This document shows, one piece after another, positions 22,574 through 32,870 of a stretch of 64,000 bases of DNA. Within the stretch, counting starts at the first letter, position 1; every line of letters starts with the position of its first letter. The position numbers and the translations under genes were made by a program. Below the pieces are notes generated by a model. It ran no database searches and was not told where the DNA came from. It saw only the letters and a list, made by a program, of their open reading frames with translations. The stretch spans positions 32,958,413 to 33,022,412 of the forward strand of contig JAPWDM010000007.1 in NCBI GenBank assembly GCA_035578155.1, written 5' to 3'. The DNA is from Brachynemurus nebulosus (Eukaryota; Arthropoda; Insecta; Neuroptera; Myrmeleontidae).

Positions 22574-25500
22574 TTATACATTCGTTACGTCATCATCGTT
22601 TGGACATTCGCTATCGCTGTTCGTTAGCGTTTCGCTGCGACACGATTTCTCGGAACGATGCGACGACGAGGATGTGTCCGCGCGATCGCGATTTTTTGTG
22701 GTCTCTACACGACTGGACGATTCTGCACGATCTTCACGTCGGCTGTTTGGACGAGAGTGAACTTCAACTTTGATGTTTGCAGTTGCTGTAACTTTTGTTG
22801 TAACATGTTGGTTATTATTGGATTGAGATGAAGACGAATCGTTCTGGAACAAAAAACATGCGATTGTCAATTTCCGGTTCACAATCGAGAAAAGTCGTCG
22901 GAACCTAGTATTGGAAATCCTAGACCAGGACAGCGAATCTTGAAAAGTGAAGTGAAATGGAATGGAATGAAATGAAATAGCTGAACTAAACTAACAGAAC
23001 CAAAGGAAATATATTTTTATAAGTTGGTATGTAGGTATACATTATTGTGATAATGGGTACTCTATCGGCGAAATTGATTACTAATAAGAGGAGGTATTAT
23101 TTATGGTACACAGTTTTCATTTCCTGTTACATATTTTAAACAGCGAAATCAAACCGGAGGAGGAGAATGCAAGATCGAGCTGAATCCGGTGGAGGAGAGA
23201 ATTTTAAAATTAATTAATGAAAAAATAAATAAAATTACTAATATATTTCCTTTGGTTCTGTTCTCAGCTATTTCATTTCATTCCATTCCACTTCACTTCA
23301 CTTTTCAAGAATCGCTATCCAGGGGGTTCCCAAAGTGCGGCCCGCAGTGTTAGGCCATATGCAATTCCCGAATTCGTACATTAAAGATTTTTCCATAAAT
23401 TTTAGATATCAGTGGTGTTAAACTGTTTTTTACTCTGCAAGTTTCCCAAATTCCTTCAGGAAATGCCATTTAATTTCCGCATGTAATATTTCTGTTGTTT
23501 TTACAATTCTGATTTTGTGAAAAAATGAAAAAAGCAGTATTGAAAACCTATCAGCAGCTTCAAATTTCAAGTTTCTAGCATGAAAATTATCGTTTTTGAG
23601 GCTTCAATTAATAGCTACAAAAATGAAATGAATTAAATTCGTTGGTGAATTTTGCCATGTTCCTTCAGGAACTAATTTTCCGGATTTGATTAGGCTATAC
23701 CCTATTTTTAATTTGCAAGTTAGAATAAGAGAGCGACCCAAATTCGCTCTGCGATCGACGTCTTGAACACGACAGTTAAACATAGTTCGTTCACTTCAAC
23801 CCCAGATTTCAAAAGTTTTCTTGGCCCGCCAACTCAAAACTTAGGGAACCTCTGCCCTAGACACTTGTATCTCCGGGAGGACAGTGCTTCGCAAGGATAT
23901 TATACTCTAAGGAAACTAATACGATTGATTGTAAGATAGCAATCTTTTTTTTTCTCTTTGAACTAGGTAGGCAGAACTCTTGGGCGTGGCTTTCTTAATT
24001 TCACACAAAAACAGTGTTAAATATTTCAAAATGAAACCGTAATATACGCATTGGCAATTTTAAGTCTCACATGGCTCTATGTTGTTTACTGAATCTGATA
24101 ACGTTCAATCATCGAAATTCGCACAACCGGACACTGTCCATAATTCTGTGTGTCAAATGAAAAATCAAATTACCTGATTGTTGTACGTGGTAGTTTGCAC
24201 CACAACTTCCGGTTGAACGGTTATACTGCACCCACTCTCCTCGGTGATGGTCGTTAACGATGGTTCACGTGTCGTTTGTTGCTTGGGAATACCAGGACCG
24301 CAACTATTGCCGCCGTAACTGCCACTGTGTGAATTGTGTCTTCGAGATCTGTAGCAATCATAAAATGCAATTTAAAGCTAGGCAAATTTTTGGAAATTAT
24401 TATCTTCTGGTGTGGTCCACGATTCTGGTAGTAAAAACACAGTGGTAGAACGAACGGTTTAAAATATTTCAAATTTGGCGGTCATACACCATTTTTTCAT
24501 GTTATTATGGACAGTGTACATAACAAAACATTATGGAAATTAAGACTCCCGTCTAGTCTAGTTCTAAATCAGTGTTTCGAGCTAAACTATGTTAAGCAGC
24601 ATGAAGCCATTATTGGAAATATCAGAATAACTGAATTTCCCAAACTGTCTGACGGATCTTTGTTTCAAATGTGCGGCGCTTCAAAGCCCACCCTTCTTAA
24701 CCTGGTAAATATAAGACTAATCGCACTTCTCTTCAGCGCGGAGTTGCGCGATTCTAGCAAGTTTAAGGTTAAATCCCACCACTGAATAATACGGTTTCTA
24801 ATGTTCTTGGCGATTTTTACAGAAAAGTTTGGGAAACTGTTCTAAATCTATGCAAGATGATACCCTTAAAACGTGAGCGATAGTGAACATATCTAAACCC
24901 ACACAGCCAAAAGTTTATGGCCTAAGGACCTCACCAACAAATGTAAGATACACCAAGAATAATCTGGGAGTTACCATTTTTATTAAAAAAAAAATGTTCA
25001 GACAATTGTAGCTACCACTGAGAGCAACCAATTCGCTATATTCAGGATCTTCATAGCATATGTGGTTTTCGAGATATAAAGCAACTTCTATTTTTTTTTT
25101 ACATGGAACCCTCAGATTATTCAACTTTCGTTTAAGTGACAATCCAAATACTACCTGTTATGATGATGATAGTGCTTCCGGGTGACCGGAGGTGACGGAA
25201 CCGGAGATGGGGTAGCAATTCGATCCGCATGCTCCAACGGAATTAACTGGAATCAAAAAAATCAATGTAAATCTGAACGGCACCCAAAATCTGTCACCTA
25301 TTCTGCAATCACTTACCATTGGTTTAGGCCCGAACAGACTTAAAAAAATCGGGAACAACATAAATGTACTAAAGAAATCCACAATCATCGCCACAACAAA
25401 CGTATAGAATAAATATTTGCGAATAAAATCGAAATCGGACGTGTAGAGGACAGCAATCGATAGTAAAAATGATAAATTGCCTTGAAACAGTGGCCACAGA

Positions 25501-28500
25501 TTCATTTGGATCGTTAAACGTGCCCGACGATCCCGATTACCAATCGACGTGACGAATCCCTCGATGATAACCATTAAATTTCGCGCCAAAATTGTAATGG
25601 CAATACTTGTGGTCATAATAAATACAATATTCATATCAATACTCAATAGATTGTAGCCAATTGTCAAGAAAATTATCAAAATCATTTTAAATGCGATTAA
25701 AAATAGACTAGTATTTGAATTTAGTAGAGCAAATGAGCATATAAAACACGCTAAAAAATTAGCACCAATTATTGCGGCGAAATATTCGAATATATCTAAA
25801 AATTGATCGTAGAACGCGAATATCAATCCTTTTGGATAATTTTTCAAACCTTTATCACGAAAGGCGTACGAGGTTTTTCGCACTTCTTGAATCAGTTCAA
25901 TCATATCGTCAATATTATGCATTTTCTCAACATAAAATTGAGTTTCCACGTATTTTAACGCTTTCGTTTTCGGTATCTTCAAATCGTACTCCTCCGAATC
26001 GGAAAAATGTTTCGGGAATGGTCGAAATGTATTTTTCATGAATGATACGACCGGGTCGTTTGAAAACCACGCTGAAAAATAATTATAAAATGGCTCCTCT
26101 TCGATTAAACCGTTCGAAACCAATTTTTTCGTTAGGATTTCCGATTTTTCGATTGGATGATTAATGTTGCCGGTGTTTGCTAGGAGTTTATAGGCGAGGA
26201 TTGCCTTCTTTGTGGCATTCTTATACCATTTTTCGCCATTCAGACAATTATTCTCTAAATTCACCTCAAATTCATCTTGTAACTCGATTAAATAATTTTG
26301 AAAAATTTCTAACCATGAATTCGATTCGTTTCCTAACACACTCTTGATATTTGCCACGGAATTGTGATAATCCTTGATGAGATACTGATTACTGGGATAA
26401 TTAATATCCGTTGTCACTGTGCTAAAACTATAGAATCCGAAATATTTCTCGTGCATCCTTAAATAATTATTGTCTGAACAATTTCGCGGTAGGAACTCTG
26501 GCATTTGAAGTGAAAATTTTAACAGGTATCCGTGATAGATTCCCGCAGGTACTCCAAAAATTAGACACACTAAACACAGGATTTTAACAATTTTATTTAG
26601 TAAAAAATCCGCTGGTTTTCCACCCAAATTTCTCGGGACCTACAAGCCAAAAAAAAATCATTTTATAAAAAACCATGAGATTTGCCATTTTTCTAAGGGT
26701 GTGATAACCCTGTATTCAATTAACCAATTACCTTTTGTTCATCCTCGACTTCACAGCAACATTCTGAGACAGTTTTCGTGAAATTCTGTCGTTTAGTTGC
26801 CGGTTGATACAAGTTCCCTTGACGATTCAGATAATTTTTAACTAAAAATATAAAAAAAATAAAATCAATCCCTTCAGATTCCACCAAATCCTTTTTAACA
26901 CTTTACGGTCCGAGTACACAACATCTCTATAATAGCACACACCACATCGTCAAAAATATGGGAACACCTTGACCCGGGGAGTGCCCACACTGTTGACACG
27001 GCAGTGTATCACAACATTAAGTACAGTATCGCGTCAAAGTGTGGGCAGCCCCTGGATCAATGTGCCCCTGGATACTTTTGACGACGTAGTGTATGCTAGA
27101 ACCCACTATAAAAAATTTGGTCACCCTGTTTGTGCGGACCAATGTCCTCACTCTATTGATTAAAAATGTGTATGTTTACACATGTTGAATTATATACGAC
27201 CGGTTTTACATTCACATTTAAAGCCGACTTTAACACTAAAGCTAACTTTAAAACTGATTTTATTTTTGGTACTGTATTACAATAAAATTTCAAGCCCCGT
27301 TAGTGTAAAAGTCGACTTTAAACTAAAGTAAAAATTATCTCGACTTTTACTGCTTAAAGTTGGCTTTAACATATTTGTTATTGCTGATTATTATCATTGA
27401 ATTTTGTTTATAAGCATAATTTTTCTATAAAATATTCGAACCTTAAATATATAAATTAAAAATTTTATTTGTTTGCTTATTTTCAATAATATTTTTGATT
27501 ATTTTTACGTCTTGGATTAATATCAAACATTCCGTTTGGGTTAAACTGGCTGAACGATGTCTGGGTTACCCGCAATTTCTTTTATAATTCACTGTATTTA
27601 TGATAAATTTCTTTTAAAAAAAAATAATGTAGTTTTCTATTCCAATCTCACTGGCAGTAGCGAAATGAGTGAAATGCGTATTTTTCGAAATTCAATCATG
27701 TTGATATTTTCGTTTCTATATTTATTTTTTTTAAATGTACGATTGGCTACGATCATTCATAGTTCGTTTTATCCATGCAACACTTAAAAGTCCTTGAACA
27801 AAATTAAGCAGACCTAATCATTGTAAAACAATCCCAAAAATAAAGTCGACTTTAAATTAAAAGTAGCTTTAGTTAAAGAACCTTTAAAATTTTGAATGTA
27901 AAACCGGCCGTTAGTGATTGAATTCTTTAAAAATATAACTGGCCCCTGAGGAAGTTTCGTGCGTAGACGCGTGGACCGTACAGTGTTAATGTTTTTTGCC
28001 TCCTACCTCGATTATTAAATGCCTGTTTTCGACGTTCGTCAATCGAAAGAATACCCGGAAACACAATCAACACGGCAATCGTATTCGACAAAATCAGTAC
28101 AACACATTGCATGGCGCACGCCTTCAAAGCCGGAACAGGCAATAGAATGCACGCGGCAAACGTTGCCACCAAATATAAATTGTGCGCGGCAATATTTGGC
28201 GAACACTGTTTGAGCGATTGTTTAGTAGCCTTTGTCAGTTTATAACTGTTCACCAATATCCAAATATCGCGAAGCGATAGACCCACACACAGATAAGGAA
28301 CTACTTGAATTGTGAGGATGTTTAAGGGGACACCAAGTAACGCACAGAATCCGAGGCCCGCAATTGTGTTTAGAATTAACATGACGACGCCAAACACCGC
28401 GTTATATTGTCCCATGAACATACAGTACACCATCTAGAAGTAAACGAAAGACCAGTTATTATAGTAACAAAGTGTATACGTTAAGGGGTTATATGCGCTT

Positions 28501-31500
28501 ATTTTTTTTCGGGAATATATCAAGAATATTTCCACAAAATCTCATAAGAATCGGATGATTATTTTAAAAGTTATGTGCATTTAAAGAAAGTGACCTTGAG
28601 AATGATTATTCTGTTAAATTTTTTAAAGTGAATCGATCACTTGAAATTTTCCAAGTTTAGAATTTGAAATTTTAGTATATTATAGAGAAAGATATGATGC
28701 ATTCACTGACACTATTGTGAATAATTTCGGATGATCCAGCACCAAGTTATGAGAGGAACCGCAATTCTACTTTTTTCCGAGACACGTTCGAATAATTGCT
28801 GCCATTACTGTATTTTTTAATATTTCTTCGTGAAAATTTTATACAATATTCTTCGAATGTTAAACTTTAATGTACCACTGGTTTTAATAAAGAGATTTTA
28901 ACTGTATCGTCACAAAAAAATAACAAAAACATGCCTTTTTTTGTACGAATTAACCTTACCCTCTCCTTAAGAAATTTACGTACCAATAAACTAATGACAA
29001 TTGCCAATTTGACAACATTAACACTGGTATGTTGCTTTAAGGCCTCATTTAACGTGGCCATTGAAAATGGGAAAATTCTGTACGTGTATCCAACTTGTAA
29101 TTTTTTCACCTCCTACAAACAAATCCACAAATTAAAACACGAAACGAACTGTGATTTTACTCGGACAAACCTGTGCAAAACGTTTTTGCCACGCGTCCAA
29201 AACTTGAGCGGCTTTATCTTCGTTCCAGCCGATATGATGCACTTTAAATGTGTCCGCCCAATAATCGTACATGTCTTTGCTGCCCATTATTTGGATGACG
29301 GTTTGAATGGCTTTCGCTCGTCGCACGTGCGTCTCATTTTTCGTGACTCCACCCAAAATCAACTGTTCCGGCCAATGCATATAATTTTTCGCATAGCCGT
29401 AACATCCACCGGTCATTAAAGCTGCTATATCAGGTATCTAAAAACATGTTGACGAGTTAATTGGGAGTTCGTGGGTGGAATCGGTTTTTTTCAATTTTAC
29501 CCACCTGTTTACTTTTAAAATTTGGCGCTGTTTCTGGACACTCAGTATCACGCGGATCTAAACACGGTTTATACTGATAACCGGTAGTTATTCCAGATTT
29601 ATTTAAATTATCTTCCAAATTACGAAAATCAAAATTGGACTGGTAACTTTTTACTTGTGTTAAGAGTTTTTGTGGATTCAAATTTGTCCATTTAACGCGT
29701 CCAACTTGTCTGCGAGCAAAAAGTTGATGTTAAAAATTAAAGAATTATTGACTCTTCAAACTCCTCTTAGTCCCATTTGTAACTGTTTTCCAAACATCCA
29801 GTGCGATCAGATTGGCTGGACCATTTTCGCCTGATTCCTTACTTATATCTTTTTAGAAAATTAATCAGTTATTTATCAATAAAATTGACAATAATAATAT
29901 TAGATACTTTTTATTTAGCTCAGAAAATGTTGATGGGGCTTTTGGCGAAACCTCCTTGGGTAAGAGTCAGAAAAAACAGATTAATTAATAATTATTTTCG
30001 ATATTGAAAAAAATGTATCCCTTAAAAAATCCCCTAAAAAAAATGTATCCGCTAGACTTCCAACTAGGGTGTAAAAAATCCATTAAATCTAGAGGGAAAT
30101 CCCCCAATCTGGTCACACTGCAAACATCACTGAGACACTGAGTCCTTGCGCATACGCACAACTCGTTGATCATTTATTTATCAATAAAATTGACAGTAAT
30201 AATATCAGATACTTTTTATTTAGCTCAGAAGATGTTGATGGGACTTTTGTCGAAGCCTCCTTGGATAAGGCTCAGAAGAAACAGATTAATTAATAATTAT
30301 TTTCGATACGCATGTGTAAAGGAAGCGATGTATTGATTAATTTTTAGAAAAGATTGAAAGAAATGTATCCCCTAAAAAATCCCCTAAAAAAAAATGTATC
30401 CGCTAGACTTCCAACTAGGCTGTAAAAAAATCCATTAAATCTAGAGGAAAATCCCCCAATCTGGTCACACTGCAAACATCACTGAGACACTGAGTCATTG
30501 CGCGTACGCACAACTCATTCCGTCATTATTTCATAGCCTGCAGGCTGCTAGGATTTCGTGGTTCTACAAACGAAATCCTTATGGATTCACGAATTCTATC
30601 TTCATAGAGATGGTCTACCCACACTTTATCATGCTTTTACAAATCACAATTGCTTTTGAGACATTTTTTTTAATGTTATACTGTATTAATTAGACAAAAT
30701 CTGACATAATTTTTTTTTTTGTTTAAGACAAAATAGTAACCCTACGGTTTTGAAATCATAAAATTATCAATTTCGCTACGTGCAACAAAAACTGATTTCC
30801 TGAAAAATTTGATTTTTGGACTAAGTGGAGTTTTGGAATCCAGTTGTTCAATTGCGGAAATACTTTCGTAACTCGAATTTGAATTGGTTATGTTATACTT
30901 ACGGTATACTGACAGCATAATCCGGTCCCAACAGTTTGGATCCTTCCCAGAAACAGTCTAATGGCGTGATTATATTACAAGGGGATATATTTTCAAATAT
31001 TTGGTTTATGTAATAATGTGTATCTGAGGTAGGCAGGCTTGCTGAATGACATAAATCTTTCAATTTCCAATCTACGTCAAACAGCGAAACAGAAACTTCG
31101 GACGCTTTTTTAATTATGTTCAAATGAGCGATCAAAGCGTCCCGGGTCAATACATTATCGTCTTCGCTCTCTTTTGTAGATTTGAAACGTCGAGAACCAC
31201 CGGCTTCTTGTGCGTGATTTGATTCGGGCGGCATTTGAATGACCATCAAATTGTTCCAAGAGTCCGTTTCTCCTAGGTATGACATGGTGTAACTCAGTTC
31301 GTCTCCTATTCGACCTGAATCTAAAACAATCAAATTCGACGTACAGACACTGTCACGGGCGACGTGTTACGTTATTTTTTACTACCTGGAAGCCATAATC
31401 CTTCTAGACTGTATGTGAATTGACTCGATTTCAGACCTACACTGAATGTGGCTACCATCAGCATCCAGACAAAGAGTACCTTGCCTGCATGCGACAAAAG

Positions 31501-31572
31501 GAACTGTCCCAACTGGCTCAATCTCTGGTGACATGCTTCTCGTAAACATAGTCCTCCACCAATAGCTCGTCC
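22574..31572 (-). CDS. ptc: Patched, Hedgehog receptor, first coding exon missing
   Basis: Twelve-pass RND/SSD membrane protein that binds Hedgehog and represses Smoothened. Exons (minus): 31386-31572, 30903-31320, 29505-29709, 29171-29437, 28984-29112, 28007-28433, 26732-26841, 25317-26639, 25155-25246, 24174-24348, 22574-22843; phases agree throughout, 1200 residues plus stop (fly Ptc is 1286). Diagnostic blocks: HAGKVLFVWMLMVATFSVGL (TM1), IITPLDCFWEGSKLLGPDYA, KPCLDPRDTECPETAPN, GGCYGYAKNYMHWPEQLI, HHIGWNEDKAAQVLDAWQ, then the sterol-sensing domain (exon 28007-28433). The second half lies mostly in the 1.3-kb exon: FGFYSF, AILAYKLL, FYNYFSAW, NEYDLKIPK-like EEYDLKIPK, TSVGNR-like TSIGNRDRRARL. 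The tail has EPSLTTITEES and TTKVTATANIKVE. In TM4 the GxxxD motif reads GLSLRD, with Arg for Asp. Divergence is high for Ptc; a paralogue is possible. Confidence 0.93.
22893..22925 (-). pseudogene. LINE fragment, left part (interrupted)
   Basis: Resembles the 3' coding end of the LINE at 32085-32870 (its GTCCTCGGAAATCAGTATTG region). It is broken at 22925 by a hAT insertion and resumes at 23865-23914 with CACTTGTATCTCCGGGAGGA, matching the next bases of the LINE. Confidence 0.65.
22926..23864. mobile_element. hAT element inserted in LINE fragment
   Basis: Ends CAGG[GGGTTCCCAAAGTGCGGC] and GGGAACCTCTG, with the GGCCCG(C) block near both ends as in many hAT elements. Flanks TCCTAGAC (22918-22925) and CCCTAGAC (23865-23872) match at 7 of 8 and duplicate LINE sequence, so the insertion is well supported. 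Its first bases are split by the foldback element at 22931-23317. No transposase frame. In the last ptc intron. Confidence 0.75.
22931..23317. mobile_element. Foldback element inserted in the hAT 5' end
   Basis: Arms of about 80 bases: CAGCGAATCTTGAAAAGTGA... and ...TCACTTTTCAAGAATCGCT, including GGAATGGAATGAAATGAAAT and AACCAAAGGAAATATA and their complements. It is bracketed by CCAGG on both sides, fitting a 5-bp target duplication within the hAT terminus (restored reading CAGGGGGTTCCC). Confidence 0.8.
23865..23914 (-). pseudogene. LINE fragment, right part
   Basis: Continuation of the LINE fragment at 22893-22925. On the minus strand it still reads CEALSSRRYKCLG-like residues, to be compared with CEALSSLRCKYLG in the LINE at 32192. 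Confidence 0.6.
26969..27060. repeat. 92-base GC-richer hairpin in ptc intron
   Basis: TTGACCCGGGGAGTGCCCAC pairs with GTGTGGGCAGCCCCTGGATCAA near the other end. Unlike surrounding DNA it is GC-rich. Small MITE or a structured sequence; a single copy here. Confidence 0.5.
27197..27910. mobile_element. MITE with GACCGGTTTTACATTCA ends and AAGTCGACTTTAA repeats
   Basis: Left end CGACCGGTTTTACATTCACA, right end TGAATGTAAAACCGGCCG. Subterminal DNA on both sides repeats a near-palindrome around AAGTCGACTTTAA (about 27222-27245, 27310-27330, 27340-27370, 27843-27862). It fills most of the ptc intron at 26842-28006. The 76-codon frame inside has no recognisable product. Confidence 0.75.
28623..28729 (+). 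mobile_element. End fragment of the TTAA-flanked element
   Basis: About 107 bases closely match 41630-41740 in the same orientation (AATCGATCACTTGAAATTTT; AAAGATATGATGCATTCACT). Only this end is present. In the ptc intron at 28434-28983. Confidence 0.7.
29870..30519. repeat. Tandem duplication of a ~300-base unit
   Basis: Unit 1 (about 29870-30173) and unit 2 (about 30174-30519) are direct copies sharing TATTTATCAATAAAATTGAC, TTTTTATTTAGCTCAGAA, ATGTATCCGCTAGACTTCCA and CTGGTCACACTGCAAACATC. Unit 2 has about 45 extra bases after TTATTTTCGATA. It lies in the ptc intron at 29710-30902. Confidence 0.85.
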
Positions 31573-32084
31573 CTAAAAGTGAAAAACGTCAAAATAGTAT
31601 TTCAGTCTAAGAAAATAGAATAAATTTAGGTTAGTACCATCATCAAACTTAAAAAAAAATAGTAATAATATGAAGAAATCGAAGAAAGAAAATATTCCTG
31701 TCGCTAAAAAAAGGGCTACAGACATCGTAAGCCCTGAGTCGTAATATATTTCACATAAAATGTGGTTTGGCAAAGGTACCTTCCAGAGGTATCTAAATTT
31801 GCTTGTGGTAGGTAACTGAAAAATTCATAAACTATCCCACATTGTACTGAAACTTTGTACTGTGTTTTCCCTTATTATTTAAATTGTTTTTCCAGTAAGT
31901 ATTTTCCCGTAATCTATGAGTCAATATCTACTAATCATATTAAAATCAAAATTTCACCTTTAAGAACCTAGAAAATTAGGAGGAGCGGTCATTGTTAGCA
32001 AATTTTGAGCTATATCATTAAGACCATTGGACCAAAAATTACAAAAAAAATATTTTTAGAATCCTTAGAGGTAGTTCCTTCAAA
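31573..32084. other. ptc upstream intron DNA
   Basis: Starts at the acceptor of the first visible ptc exon (CACTTTTAG). No exon encoding the expected Patched N-terminal cytosolic segment was found here or elsewhere in the window. Confidence 0.4.
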
Positions 32085-32870
32085 GGATATCTTGAATGAA
32101 TGAATGCTATAAGTGGGTCGGGATTCAAAGCTCCCGTTGCACGTAGGCCACCAAATACGGGCCCATTGTACCCCACGGCATCCAAGAAGGACTAGCTAAT
32201 ACTCAGTCCCTCATAGAAACTCAGGATTGCACTAAGGTTTGCAAACCTGATGTCCTCGGAAATCAGTATTGGAGATCCCAGATACTTGCATCTCAAGGAT
32301 GACAATGCTTCGCAAGAGCACAAAACATGGGACGAAGATTCGTCCCCCAAGCCACACCTTCGGCAGAGAGGACTTTCCACTAATCCCATGGTATGCAGGT
32401 GCTTCTTCAGGACGTTATGCCCCGTGAGTATACCTGTTAACCGGCTCAGCTGTACTCTGCTTAGAGATTCCTTTGTCCGTTTTAAACTGGGCAGTACTAC
32501 AAGTTCTCGGGCCTGTCTGGCCGTTGTACACACTTTCCAAAGATGGGCGTACTGTCTTTTAGCCCAATCACCCACAGCACACCTCACTCTCTGGAATGAT
32601 ATTCCTAGGGCTGGCTCTGGACCTATTAAAGGTTGAGTCGAGCCTCGTTTAGCTAAATTATCTGCTCTCTCATTTCCATCTATTCCCGTATGGCCTGGTA
32701 CCCATACCAAGGTCACTGGGCAATGGATCGAGAGTTGATCCAACGTTTCTTGGCAGTCGTACACCAATCTTGACGTTGTCTTAACGCCATTGAGGGCGTT
32801 GAGAGCAGCCTGGCTGTCCGAGCATATGCTTACGCTATGTCCCTTCCAGCCAGGCCTACTTTGAAATGAT
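32085..32870 (-). pseudogene. 5'-truncated LINE, RNase H and C-terminal region
   Basis: Minus-strand frame ending at 32192 and open to about 32868. It encodes the RNase H signature of Jockey/I-group non-LTR retrotransposons (SICSDSQAALNAL, VWVPGHTGIDGNERADNLAK) and the C-terminal zinc-finger-like CRRCGLGDESSSHVLCSC. The reverse transcriptase and endonuclease are absent, and the 5' end stops abruptly near 32870, as expected from incomplete reverse transcription. A CATTCATTCATTCAAG stretch near 32090-32105 may be the 3' terminus. Confidence 0.85.

Noticed and set aside
24507..24785. 92-codon plus-strand frame in a ptc intron
   Set aside because: No recognisable domain, antisense to and inside the ptc intron, composition like surrounding non-coding DNA.
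27557..27787. 76-codon plus-strand frame in the ptc intron
   Set aside because: Falls inside the MITE at 27197-27910 and shows no transposase motif.
32250..32636. 128-codon plus-strand frame
   Set aside because: Antisense of the LINE RNase H coding region.
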